DNA from: DT-110 sp030148525
GTDB lineage: Bacteria; Bacteroidota; Bacteroidia; Chitinophagales; Saprospiraceae
Direction of reading: 5' to 3'
Length of the DNA stretch: 64,000 nucleotides
Assembly (NCBI GenBank): GCA_965227445.1
Contig: OZ245751.1
Location: 2,046,001 to 2,110,000, forward strand
The stretch's first letter is position 1, and each line of letters opens with the position of its first letter. The notes under the pieces are model-generated. The model was given only the letters and a program-made list of their open reading frames with translations, did not search any database and was not told the DNA's origin. Made by a program: the position numbers and the translations under genes. Of the stretch, positions 8,427 to 16,211 are shown piece after piece.

Positions 8427-8497
8427 GCTCGATCCGGAGGATCGAGCGGGAATATAGCCTTTCTAAAAAGAGTTAAGCTCGATCCGGAGGATCGAGC
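8427..8497. repeat. two further GATCC palindromes upstream of acetoacetyl-CoA synthetase
   Basis: GCTCGATCC-GGA-GGATCGAGC occurs at 8427-8447 and again at 8477-8497, 45 bp before the ATG at 8543. These are the same family as in the 153-bp repeats but with a different central triplet. Confidence 0.8.
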
Positions 8498-8542
8498 ACC
8501 AATTTCCCTATATTCCACCCACCTACCAAAACAAACGACCAC

Positions 8543-10519
8543 ATGTCAAAAGAAGCAAACGGACGGCGATTACTGTGGCGGCCAGATACGGACTTTATCA
8601 ACCAGTCGCGGATGGCCGATTTTCTGGCCTGGGTACAGCGCAAGTACGATGAACGCTTTGAATCCTACCAGGAGGCCTGGCAGTGGTCGGTCGAAAATGT
8701 CGGAGATTTCTGGGAAGCTATTACTAATTATTTTGATGTACAATTCCATAGGCCTTACGAGCAAGTAGTCTCAGATGATCCCATGCCCGATACCAAATGG
8801 TTTGAGGGCAGTACCCTGAACTACGCCGAACACATCTTCCGGCAGGAAACCACCGAACACCCGGCTATCCTCTTCCAATCCGAGCGACACGAACTGCAAG
8901 AAATCTCCTGGGCTGACCTCCGGCAGCAAGTGGCTGCTCTGGCTGCTCACCTGAAATCAATCGGGGTAGGCAAAGGGGACCGCGTGGTGGCTTTCCTGCC
9001 CAATATTCCGGAAGCGACCATTGCTTTTCTGGCGGCTAATTCCCTGGGGGCCATCTGGTCGTCCTGTTCGCCGGATTTCGGACTGTCGAGCACCGTCGAC
9101 CGCTTCCAACAGATTGAACCCAAAGTCCTCATCGCTGTCGATGGCTACCAGTACGGAGGCAAGCCCTACGATAAAATGGAGGTGGTGCGCGACCTCCGAA
9201 AAGCCCTTCCTTCGCTGGAACAAGTCATTCTGGTACCCTACCTTGACGAGGCTCGAATGGCCAGTACCATACCGCATGGTATTTTATGGAGAGATACGCT
9301 GCAACAAAAAGATGTTAGTCTCACTTTTGAGGCGCTACCCTTCGATCACCCCATCTGGGTACTGTACAGCAGTGGCACCACTGGTATCCCAAAAGCCATT
9401 ACCCATTCGCACGGGGGCGTACTTTTGGAGCACCTCAAGTACTTAGCCCTGCACAACGATGTGCATCCGGGCGAACGTTTTTTCTGGTTTTCCACCACCG
9501 GCTGGATGATGTGGAATTTTGTCCAGGCCGCCCTGCTGGTGCAGTCGACTATCGTCCTCTACGACGGCTCCCCCGGTTACCCCGACCTCAACGTCCTCTG
9601 GAAGCTAACCGAAGCTGCGGGGATCCATCATTTTGGGACCAGCGCACCGTTCCTGGTAGCTTCCATGAAAAAGAAGCTAACGCCGGGATCCACCTACAAT
9701 CTGTCGACGCTACGCTCCATTGGTTCCACCGGTGCCCCCCTGCCGCCCGAGGCTTTTGACTACGTCTACGAATACGTTAAACAGAATGTATGGCTGTGTA
9801 GTATGAGCGGTGGCACCGATGTCTGCACGGCTTTCGTTGGGGGATGTCCACTAGAGCCTTTGTATGAAGGCGAGATTCAGGCCCGCGCCCTGGGTTGTGC
9901 CCTCTACGCTTATAACGACGAAGGGCAACCCATCCTGAACGAAGTGGGCGAAATGGTCATCACCAAAGCCATGCCATCCATGCCCATCTACTTCTGGAAT
10001 GATGCTGAAAAAGAACGTTACCGGGATAGCTACTTCGAATTATTTCCCGGTATCTGGCGACACGGCGACTGGGTGGAGATCACCGATCGGGGTTCTCTGG
10101 TCATTTACGGCCGATCCGACGCCACCCTCAACCGACAGGGTATTCGCATCGGCACGGCGGAGATCTATCGCTCCATGAACCAGATCACCGAAGTGGCCGA
10201 CAGCCTCATTGTCAACCTCGAATTGGAAGGTGGCCGGCACTACATGCCCCTGTTCGTAAAGATGCAGGAGGACCAGGAATTGACCGATTCCATTCGCAAA
10301 CGCATCAAACAACAGTTACGAAGTGATTACTCACCGCGTCACGTACCCGATGACATCATCTCGGTGCCGGACATTCCCTATACCATCAGTGGAAAGAAAC
10401 TGGAAGCGCCCATCAAAAAAATACTCCTCGGTAAAGATCCGGGCAAGGCGGCCAATGCCGATGCTATGCGCAATCCGGAGAGTCTCCAGTTTTACATTGA
10501 TTTCGCTGATAAGTTGTAG
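8543..10519 (+). CDS. acetoacetyl-CoA synthetase
   Basis: A 658-residue ANL-superfamily adenylate-forming ligase, the usual length for acetoacetate-CoA ligase (EC 6.2.1.16). The N-terminus has the ACAS-type cap and WFEGSTLNYAEH. The P-loop is in YSSGTTGIPKAITHSHGG (about residues 275-292). GGTDVCTAFVGG and the hinge GRSDATLNRQGIRIGTAEIY follow. The catalytic C-terminal lysine is in IPYTISGKKLEAPIK. It activates acetoacetate to acetoacetyl-CoA using ATP, in ketone-body or PHB use and fatty-acid turnover. It is a monocistronic gene, with palindromes in its 5' region and a hairpin-rich 3' gap. Confidence 0.95.
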   Translation: MSKEANGRRLLWRPDTDFINQSRMADFLAWVQRKYDERFESYQEAWQWSVENVGDFWEAITNYFDVQFHRPYEQVVSDDPMPDTKWFEGSTLNYAEHIFRQETTEHPAILFQSERHELQEISWADLRQQVAALAAHLKSIGVGKGDRVVAFLPNIPEATIAFLAANSLGAIWSSCSPDFGLSSTVDRFQQIEPKVLIAVDGYQYGGKPYDKMEVVRDLRKALPSLEQVILVPYLDEARMASTIPHGILWRDTLQQKDVSLTFEALPFDHPIWVLYSSGTTGIPKAITHSHGGVLLEHLKYLALHNDVHPGERFFWFSTTGWMMWNFVQAALLVQSTIVLYDGSPGYPDLNVLWKLTEAAGIHHFGTSAPFLVASMKKKLTPGSTYNLSTLRSIGSTGAPLPPEAFDYVYEYVKQNVWLCSMSGGTDVCTAFVGGCPLEPLYEGEIQARALGCALYAYNDEGQPILNEVGEMVITKAMPSMPIYFWNDAEKERYRDSYFELFPGIWRHGDWVEITDRGSLVIYGRSDATLNRQGIRIGTAEIYRSMNQITEVADSLIVNLELEGGRHYMPLFVKMQEDQELTDSIRKRIKQQLRSDYSPRHVPDDIISVPDIPYTISGKKLEAPIKKILLGKDPGKAANADAMRNPESLQFYIDFADKL

Positions 10520-10614
10520 GACGGTCCACTGATTTCGGCTCACCGTGTACGCTTCACCTTAGACTGGTAAGACTTCTATTTTGGTACGGAACGAAGTCGG
10601 GGCCAGGTTTAACG

Positions 10615-10684
10615 GCTGCTTTTTGTAATCTCCGGGACGACTTGGTGAAAAACTCCCGGTTAGGTGTCGATCACAAAAAGCAGC
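10615..10684. repeat. nested inverted repeat, possible structured RNA
   Basis: The outer arms GCTGCTTTTTGT (10615-10626) and its complement (10673-10684) are perfect. Inside, CCGGGA and TCCCGG (about 10632-10637 and 10654-10659) form a second stem. This could be the 3' structure of the acetoacetyl-CoA synthetase mRNA or a small RNA; a terminator follows 55 nt later. Confidence 0.6.
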
Positions 10685-10738
10685 GGTGTGAGGTAAAGAA
10701 TAGTGATCACCAAATCATGAATTAGTGCTAGAGCTGCC

Positions 10739-10778
10739 CAAAAAAGGGAGTAATCCATTCACGGATCACTCCCTTTTT
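10739..10778. terminator. bidirectional intrinsic terminator
   Basis: The stem AAAAAGGGAGTAATCC pairs with GGATCACTCCCTTTTT around a 6-nt loop, with A-rich and T-rich flanks on either side. It fits the end of the rightward synthetase transcript and the convergent BNR-protein transcript. Confidence 0.75.
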
Positions 10779-10796
10779 ATGAATCACGATGTAGGC

Positions 10797-10855
10797 CGTC
10801 GGCCGTCTACAGTGAGACGTGGGCCGTCAGCCGTTTATCGTTTACCGTCGGCCGT
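10797..10855. repeat. heptad-phased CGT tract spanning a stop codon
   Basis: CGT (once AGT) recurs exactly every 7 nt at 10797, 10804, 10811, 10818, 10825, 10832, 10839, 10846 and 10853 while the other four bases change. The stop codon of the BNR gene (10835-10837) lies inside the tract. Confidence 0.8.
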
Positions 10856-13800
10856 GCCGAGATCAATGCGTTCGTCTTTTTTCAGCCCTTTATTGAGCTT
10901 AGGCAGCATGGTGTTCTTGTATTTCACGGACCGCTCCGCCAGCTTACCTTTCATCTCTTTGTAGTAGGCGTACATGCTGTGCTGATCGCCGGTCATGGGG
11001 CCCATCCAGCGACTCACGCTGCGCAGGAGGGACTGGGTACGATCCACCAGTTCCTCGTACATGCGTGCGATCTCTTCCATTTCGGCTACCGCCGCCTGGT
11101 CCAGATCACTGTGGTGCTTTTTGAGGGTATCGATCTGGGTCTTCACCGGCATGATCGTTTTCATATCTTCCACAATGGCTTCGTACAGTCCGCCAATTTC
11201 GAATTGGGTTTCCACCCAGTCGGTACGGTCGGCGATGTCGATATCGATGCGGGGGTCATCCGCTACGCGGAAGGGTTTTTCGTACTTGGTGCCGTTTACG
11301 GTAAGCACGGCCTTATACAAGCCGGGGTTTACGAGCGGACCACTTGGCCCGCCGCGACGCCAGGAGGGGACTTCGGCTCCTTCCGGGCGATAAGGAGAAG
11401 CAAAGTCTGCATAACGACCGTCCCAATACACGCGCTGAATGCCTGCACTGGTGTCCACCCGTACGGTATTGATCTCTTCACCGGTCATGCTATGGATGGC
11501 CAGGCTGATATCCTTTTTGGCGACAGCCTCCTGCAAATAATAGTCGATCTGCACACCCCGCCGTGGATTTTCGCCCCGGTAGAACATGTCACCCCGGTGG
11601 GCTCCCTGGCGCGATTCGTCGATCAATTCCGCATCGGGAATGCTAAACAATGCCGCTTCCTGAGCCAGCAATTGCGGTGACATTTCCTGAATGGGGTTCA
11701 AATTGTCGAGGATCCAGATACCGCGCCCGTGCGTACCCAGCACCAGATCGTTATCGCGTGGATGAACGACCAGATCGTTGAACGGCAGGGTCGGCATATT
11801 GCTCCGCAGTTCAATCCAGTTTTCGCCTCCGTTGATGGAGACAAACAGTCCCAGCTCCGTACCCAGGTAAAGCACATCCGGATTACGTGGATCTTCGCGC
11901 ATGGTGCGCACTACCCGCTCGGCGGGCAGGTCACCTGTGATGGAGGTCCAGCTCCGGCCGCCGTCGGTCGTTTTGTAAAGGTAATTTGCGTAGTCGTCGT
12001 TGCGGTAATTATTGATGGCAACGTAGGCAGTAGCACCGTCGTGGGAGGAAACCTCGATCGTATTGATCCAGGTCATTTCCGGCAGACCGGGGAGGCGATC
12101 GGTCACATCGGTCCAGGTTTGTCCGTCATCCGTGGAGATGTGCATCAGTCCGTCATCCGTACCGGCGTAGATGTGGCCGGGAATACCTTTTGATTCGGCA
12201 ATGGCCGTCAGGGTAGGCCAGTAGGGGATACCATCGTCCAATGAAGCGGTCGAAGTATCCGGCCGCTGGTCCATGATGAGCAATTCCCGGCGATTGGTTT
12301 GCGTGGTAAGGTCGCCACATGCCTGCCAGGTATCACCACCATCGGTCGATTTCCAGAGGATATTGGTACCCGCGTAGATCTTATTGGGATCGTGGGCCGA
12401 CAGGAAGAAGGGGCCGTCCCAGTTGGCGGGTGCCATGGCGTTGCCCAGTTCGGGCTCTTCAATACCGGGGCCCCAGGCATCCCAGTTGCGGCGTGGTCCG
12501 ATGCGTCCTTTGGGATCTCCCGGGCGGATGCTCCGGCGCTGGCCGGTTTCCAGATCGAGTACCGACAGGCCGAGGTATTGCGACTCGGTGTACAGCTTGG
12601 TCTGATCATCTTCCTTAACCAGATTCAGGAAACCATCACCACCACCGGTCTTTACCCAGTCGGCGTTCAGGATTCCTTCGCTGCGGTAAGTCTCACTGGG
12701 GCCCATCCAGCTGCCGTTGTCCTGGAGTCCGCCGTATACCCAGTAGGGTTTTTGCATATCCACGCTGACCCGGTAAAACTGGCTGATCGGCAGGTTAGTG
12801 CTGTACTTCCAGGTGATACCCCGGTCGTAGGAAATCCCCAGACCACCGTCATCGCCCTTCATCACGTGTTCCGAATCATTGGGGTTTACCCAGAAGATGC
12901 GGTCGTCGCCGTGCAGGCTCTGGCGGGGACTTTCAAAGGTCTTACCACCGTCGTCGGAATAGCTGTAGCGATTCATCATATAAATGCGCTGATCGTCGGA
13001 GGGGTCGACCAGAATCTGACTGGCGTACATGGGCCGCGGGTTCCAGTCGCTCATGAAGGTGAAGGATTCCCCTTTGTCTTCGGAGCGGTAGATGCCTGCC
13101 TTGCGCCGGTTGTAGGCCGTTGATGCATTATACTGGTATCCCTGCTCCACGCAGACATATACGATCTCGGGATTATCCCGATAGATGGAGATCCCGATGC
13201 GGCCATAATCGCCTTCCGGCAAACCATTGCGCAGCTCGTCCCAGGTTTCACCTCCATCGGTGGATTTGTAGAGCCCGCTACCGGGGCCGCCGCCGTGGAA
13301 TCCGTAGGGTCTACGCCGACGCTGATAGGTAGCTGCGTACAGAATATCGGGATCGGAAGGATCCATGGCAATATCCACCACGCCGGTTTCTTCGTCGATG
13401 TAGAGGATCTTATCCCAGCTTTCGCCCCCATCGGTGGTTTTATACAGGCCGCGTTCCTCGTTGGAGCCCCATAGGTGACCCATGCCGGCCACGTATACCG
13501 TATTGGTGTCGTTGGGGTGAAGCACTATGCGGCCGATGTGCTTGGTGTCATCGAGCCCCACATGTGTCCAGGTCTTGCCCGCATCGGTGGATTTGTATAC
13601 GCCATCACCCCAGGAGGAGCTCTGGCGGTTGGCGCGTTCGCCGGTACCTACCCACAAGTGATCGGGATGGGCCTGGTGTACGGCAATATCACCGACCGAG
13701 TGGGTGTTCTCGTCTTCAAAAACCGGTTTAAAGGTGGTTCCGTTATTGGTGGTTTTCCAAACACCTCCGGTAGCCGTAGCCACGTAGAAGGTTTTGACAT

Positions 13801-13966
13801 TGCTTTCTACCACGGCCAGGTCGACCACGCGTCCGCTCATCGCGGCCGGGCCAATACTGCGAATATGCAGCCCGTCAAAGGTTTCAGAGGTCAGGTTCTG
13901 GCTTTCGCCAAAAAAAGGAGTGAGGAGCACCAGCAGGAGTGCCCCAAGACGTAGGTGTGTGTTCAT
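10835..13966 (-). CDS. secreted VPS10/BNR-repeat propeller protein
   Basis: A 1043-residue exported protein with an N-terminal signal peptide (LRLGALLLVLLTPFFGESQ). Many sialidase/sortilin-type BNR Asp-box repeats of the form S/T-D-G-G-x-T-W are visible (GVYKSTDAGKTWTHV, GLYKTTDGGESWDKI, LYKSTDGGETWDEL, ISTDDGQTWTDV). They imply two 10-bladed propellers across residues about 30-750, then an all-beta region and a helical C-terminus. Such proteins are common in Bacteroidota and often called glycosyl hydrolase or sortilin-like, but no sialidase catalytic set is evident. A ligand-binding or peptidase-associated role is as likely. The C-terminal residues TADGKR are encoded by the 7-nt phased tract. 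Confidence 0.85.
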   Translation of the reverse strand: MNTHLRLGALLLVLLTPFFGESQNLTSETFDGLHIRSIGPAAMSGRVVDLAVVESNVKTFYVATATGGVWKTTNNGTTFKPVFEDENTHSVGDIAVHQAHPDHLWVGTGERANRQSSSWGDGVYKSTDAGKTWTHVGLDDTKHIGRIVLHPNDTNTVYVAGMGHLWGSNEERGLYKTTDGGESWDKILYIDEETGVVDIAMDPSDPDILYAATYQRRRRPYGFHGGGPGSGLYKSTDGGETWDELRNGLPEGDYGRIGISIYRDNPEIVYVCVEQGYQYNASTAYNRRKAGIYRSEDKGESFTFMSDWNPRPMYASQILVDPSDDQRIYMMNRYSYSDDGGKTFESPRQSLHGDDRIFWVNPNDSEHVMKGDDGGLGISYDRGITWKYSTNLPISQFYRVSVDMQKPYWVYGGLQDNGSWMGPSETYRSEGILNADWVKTGGGDGFLNLVKEDDQTKLYTESQYLGLSVLDLETGQRRSIRPGDPKGRIGPRRNWDAWGPGIEEPELGNAMAPANWDGPFFLSAHDPNKIYAGTNILWKSTDGGDTWQACGDLTTQTNRRELLIMDQRPDTSTASLDDGIPYWPTLTAIAESKGIPGHIYAGTDDGLMHISTDDGQTWTDVTDRLPGLPEMTWINTIEVSSHDGATAYVAINNYRNDDYANYLYKTTDGGRSWTSITGDLPAERVVRTMREDPRNPDVLYLGTELGLFVSINGGENWIELRSNMPTLPFNDLVVHPRDNDLVLGTHGRGIWILDNLNPIQEMSPQLLAQEAALFSIPDAELIDESRQGAHRGDMFYRGENPRRGVQIDYYLQEAVAKKDISLAIHSMTGEEINTVRVDTSAGIQRVYWDGRYADFASPYRPEGAEVPSWRRGGPSGPLVNPGLYKAVLTVNGTKYEKPFRVADDPRIDIDIADRTDWVETQFEIGGLYEAIVEDMKTIMPVKTQIDTLKKHHSDLDQAAVAEMEEIARMYEELVDRTQSLLRSVSRWMGPMTGDQHSMYAYYKEMKGKLAERSVKYKNTMLPKLNKGLKKDERIDLGTADGKR

Positions 13967-14418
13967 TGTGTTCTTGTTTTTTCTCGAGTCGTTAATGTAC
14001 GGAAAAAAGTGGATAGGTATGGACTCGAGTGCAGTGCTTTGCGCCGGGCTGCTGCGCTCGACTTTTTTTGATAGTGCTTTTTTATTAAGATTAAATCCAT
14101 CATTCAGGGTATCAAAAAAAGTCGAGGGACTTTCAATGACTGTAGAACCGGAGGTGACCGAAGAGAAAGCAGTGACTTGCTTGGTCGCGGTGGTGATGCC
14201 TGGCTCTGGTTTCTTGCTCTTGACAGCGTAGAGCGTAGTGCATTGGGCGTGGCCTTCCTTCGCCTTTCAGGCTCCGGCAGGCAGGGAGCGCTATCGTGAC
14301 CGGAGAGACCGTAGCGACTTCAGGGCAGGGCTTGGTTGCGGTGTTTTAACTTGGCTTATGTTATTCGCTCTTAATTGCGTAGAGCGTAGTGCATTGGGCG
14401 TGGAGCGACCGTAGAGAC
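13967..14418. other. intergenic region rich in phased repeats, left flank of IS110 copy 1
   Basis: No gene is seen. It carries a 17-bp perfect inverted repeat (14057-14126), nonamer-phased tracts at about 14143-14178 and 14298-14324 (GACCGGAGA, GACCGTAGC, GACTTCAGG) and heptad-phased tracts near 14226 and 14376 (GCGTA, GCATT and GCGTG units). The last nonamer, GACCGTAGA-GAC at 14407-14418, is interrupted by the IS. Confidence 0.7.
14057..14126. repeat. perfect inverted repeat, 17-bp arms with 36-nt loop
   Basis: Arms CTCGACTTTTTTTGATA (14057-14073) and its exact complement (14110-14126). The size class is the same as the inverted repeats after 4435. Confidence 0.8.
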
Positions 14419-14536
14419 CTTTAGTATTGTAAAAGGAAGCTAGTTATACATATTACTATCATCATCATGTATAATTTTTCTTTTTGCTTCTTTTTCTTTT
14501 GTTAATTCCACACTCATTTTGTGGAAAACGCAGTGG

Positions 14537-14664
14537 CCAGGAGGGCACCTTATTTGCAGAGACTAGGTCTGTGAACCTATCTTCCGTTTTAAACCCTCCT
14601 GGTTTCTCTTAGGTAAACATCAAATAGAAAATTAGGCCTGTGAGCCTACTAGTAAGGTCTTGAT
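14537..14664 (+). ncRNA. candidate bridge RNA of IS110 copy 1
   Basis: This lies in the noncoding left end, where bridge RNAs of IS621-like elements are encoded. Target loop: outer 9-bp stem CCAGGAGGG (14537-14545) with CCCTCCTGG (14594-14602); left guide GCAGAGAC (14556-14563); hairpin TAGGT-CTGTGA-ACCTA (14564-14579); right guide TCTTCCG (14580-14586). The left guide equals the left flank of copy 2 (8 of 8) and nearly that of copy 1 (7 of 8). The right guide is complementary to CGGAAGA at the right junction of copy 1. Donor loop: outer stem ATCAA (14619-14623) with TTGAT (14660-14664); left guide ATAGAAAA (14624-14631) equals the element's right end (15709-15716); hairpin TAGGC-CTGTGA-GCCTA (14633-14648); 3' side AAGGT complementary to ACCTT at the left end. 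The fold is manual and no expression data are available. Confidence 0.7.
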
Positions 14665-14698
14665 CGTACTTAAGAGCTACTGCACAAAATCTATAAGT

Positions 14699-15712
14699 AT
14701 GTCTAATTCGTATGTTGTCGCCTTTGATGTGAGTAAGAAAAAGCACGATGCTGTCCTTACTTCCAGCGGTGAGGTTCTGCAGGAGCAAACCATTGCTAAC
14801 CGCCCCAAAGACATTGCTCAATTTGTGAATAAACTCACAAAAGAGCATCAATTTACACCGGAAAATGTCGTGTTCTGTATGGAATACACCGGAATCTACT
14901 GTAATCACCTGCTCGCCGAATTGGGTAAGCTCGGTTTCCCCATCTGTATGATCAATGCCAGTGAAATCAAGCTATCTCTTGGTGTTCGGCGCGGGAAGGA
15001 CGACAAAGTAGATGCCAGACGCATCGCCGAGTACGCCCACAGGTTCTCTGACAGGCTTCGTACTCACCAGCCAGTCAGACCAGTGATTCAGGAGCTCAAA
15101 GACTTGATCTCAGACCGAGAGCTTGCCGTAAAGGCCAAGAAGCAGATCAACCAAAAGCTCAATGAAAAAACGGCATTTATGGACCCTAAAAAAGCGGCCA
15201 GTCAGCGACAGCTTCACGAGCCCATGCTAACGGGTATCCAAACAACGCTTAAGCGCATCGAGCAACAAATCAAGCAGCTCGTTAAATCAGACCCCAAACT
15301 CAAGCGCCTGGTCCAACTGATCACGTCGATACCAGGTATCGGATTCATTACGGCTATTAATATCATCGTACGTACCAACGAGTTCGAGAACTTCGATGAC
15401 CCCAAGAAGTTTGCTTGCTACGCCGGTGTGGCTCCCTTTAAACATCAATCGGGATCATCTCTCAACAGAAGAGATCGCGTCAGTCATCAAGCTTGTAAAC
15501 CCATGAAAACGCTTCTTCATCTCTGCGCTATTGCAGCGGTCAAAGCAAAAGGAGATTTACAAGATTATTATCATCGAAAACTAGAGGAAAAAGGCAACAA
15601 AATGCTCGTACTAAACGCCGTGCGAAACAAACTCATCAGCCGGATCTTCGCGGTGGTAAGAAATAACACTATGTATGACAGAAACTATCAATATAATTTG
15701 CAAAAAACATAG
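14699..15712 (+). CDS. IS110-family transposase (DEDD recombinase), copy 1
   Basis: A 337-residue protein. The N-terminal DEDD RuvC-like domain shows D in VAFDVSKKKHDA, E in FCMEYTGIY and the D-x-x-D of GKDDKVDARRIAEYA. A coiled-coil linker lies around residues 150-210. The C-terminal Transposase_20 domain has ITSIPGIGFITAINI and the serine-containing FKHQSGSSLNRR, where the catalytic Ser of this family lies. I chose the ATG at 14699 (MSNSYVVAF) because the upstream extension is not family-like and would run into the bridge RNA. The protein is identical to copy 2, so both are probably intact and of recent origin. Confidence 0.95.
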   Translation: MSNSYVVAFDVSKKKHDAVLTSSGEVLQEQTIANRPKDIAQFVNKLTKEHQFTPENVVFCMEYTGIYCNHLLAELGKLGFPICMINASEIKLSLGVRRGKDDKVDARRIAEYAHRFSDRLRTHQPVRPVIQELKDLISDRELAVKAKKQINQKLNEKTAFMDPKKAASQRQLHEPMLTGIQTTLKRIEQQIKQLVKSDPKLKRLVQLITSIPGIGFITAINIIVRTNEFENFDDPKKFACYAGVAPFKHQSGSSLNRRDRVSHQACKPMKTLLHLCAIAAVKAKGDLQDYYHRKLEEKGNKMLVLNAVRNKLISRIFAVVRNNTMYDRNYQYNLQKT

Positions 15713-15717
15713 AAAAC

Positions 15718-16211
15718 GGAAGAGACCAGAGAGAAAGGAGTGACTTGCTTGGCTGCGGTGGTGGTTCTTGACTTTTGTTTTTTGCTCTTGATAGCGTTGA
15801 GCGTCGGGCTTCGTGCGGAGAGCGTAGCCTGCAAAACCGGTTTCGTTCCCCAGGGGTGTTCCTAGGGTTAGGCTAGATATGATTCACGGTTCACTGTCCA
15901 AGGTTTACGGTTCACGGTTTGAACGTCCCTGAATTAGGCCACAGCTTCAGTTGTGGTACCAAAAAGGGCATATACATTTTTACTAACCACATTATACCGC
16001 TTCCGAAAAGGTTTGGCAAAGCCCAAACCACTTCGTTGTCGGTATAGTGGTTATACATACACGAGTCAGACAGGTCCAGAATAAGGAGTTTTACCGAAAA
16101 AGAGCTGTTCCCCGGGCGCTATCGTGACCGTAGAGACCGAAGTGACCATAGAGGCTTTAGGGAAGGGCATGATTGCGATGGCATGCCAAGTGAGTCAAGA
16201 ACAACAGAAAG
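15718..16211. other. intergenic region between IS110 copy 1 and the CRISPR trailer
   Basis: No gene is seen. Nonamer tracts continue from the IS right flank (GGAAGA, GACCAGAGA, GAAAGGAGT) and again at 16126-16152 (GACCGTAGA, GACCGAAGT, GACCATAGA). A heptad tract at 15884-15918 reads TCACGGT, TCACTGT, CCAAGGT, TTACGGT, TCACGGT. A nested hairpin is at 15984-16053. Confidence 0.65.
15984..16053. repeat. inverted repeat with inner hairpin
   Basis: TAACCACATTATACCG (15984-15999) pairs with CGGTATAGTGGTTA (16040-16053), with a 2-nt bulge. Inside, GGTTTGG (16010-16016) pairs with CCAAACC (16023-16029). Confidence 0.65.

Larger units (their letters stand above)
10520..10834. other. intergenic region with nested hairpin, terminator and heptad tract
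   Basis: No gene is seen. It holds a nested inverted repeat (10615-10684), an intrinsic terminator (10739-10778) and the start of a 7-nt phased CGT tract (10797-10855). Confidence 0.6.
14419..15717 (+). mobile_element. IS110-family insertion sequence, copy 1 (1299 bp)
   Basis: The boundaries were set by comparison with the identical copy at 36173-37471 and by the host nonamer repeat. Removing 14419-15717 joins GAC to GGAAGA and restores an unbroken 9-nt phase. There are no terminal inverted repeats and no target duplication, as is usual for IS110. Left flank and right end share AC, a likely two-base core. It contains a long noncoding left end with a bridge-RNA candidate and one transposase gene. 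Confidence 0.9.

Noticed and set aside
7907..8542. Leftward 211-codon open frame with three 51-residue repeats
   Set aside because: It arises because the 153-bp noncoding repeat is a multiple of three; no start context, signal or family, and it overlaps the pabC-like promoter.
10979..13954. Long plus-strand frames opposite the BNR protein
   Set aside because: Shadow frames of a high-GC repeat-rich gene; no start signals or domains.
14609..14908. Leftward open frame across the IS110 left end (and its copy at 36363-36662)
   Set aside because: Antisense to the transposase start and to the bridge-RNA candidate; shadow frame.
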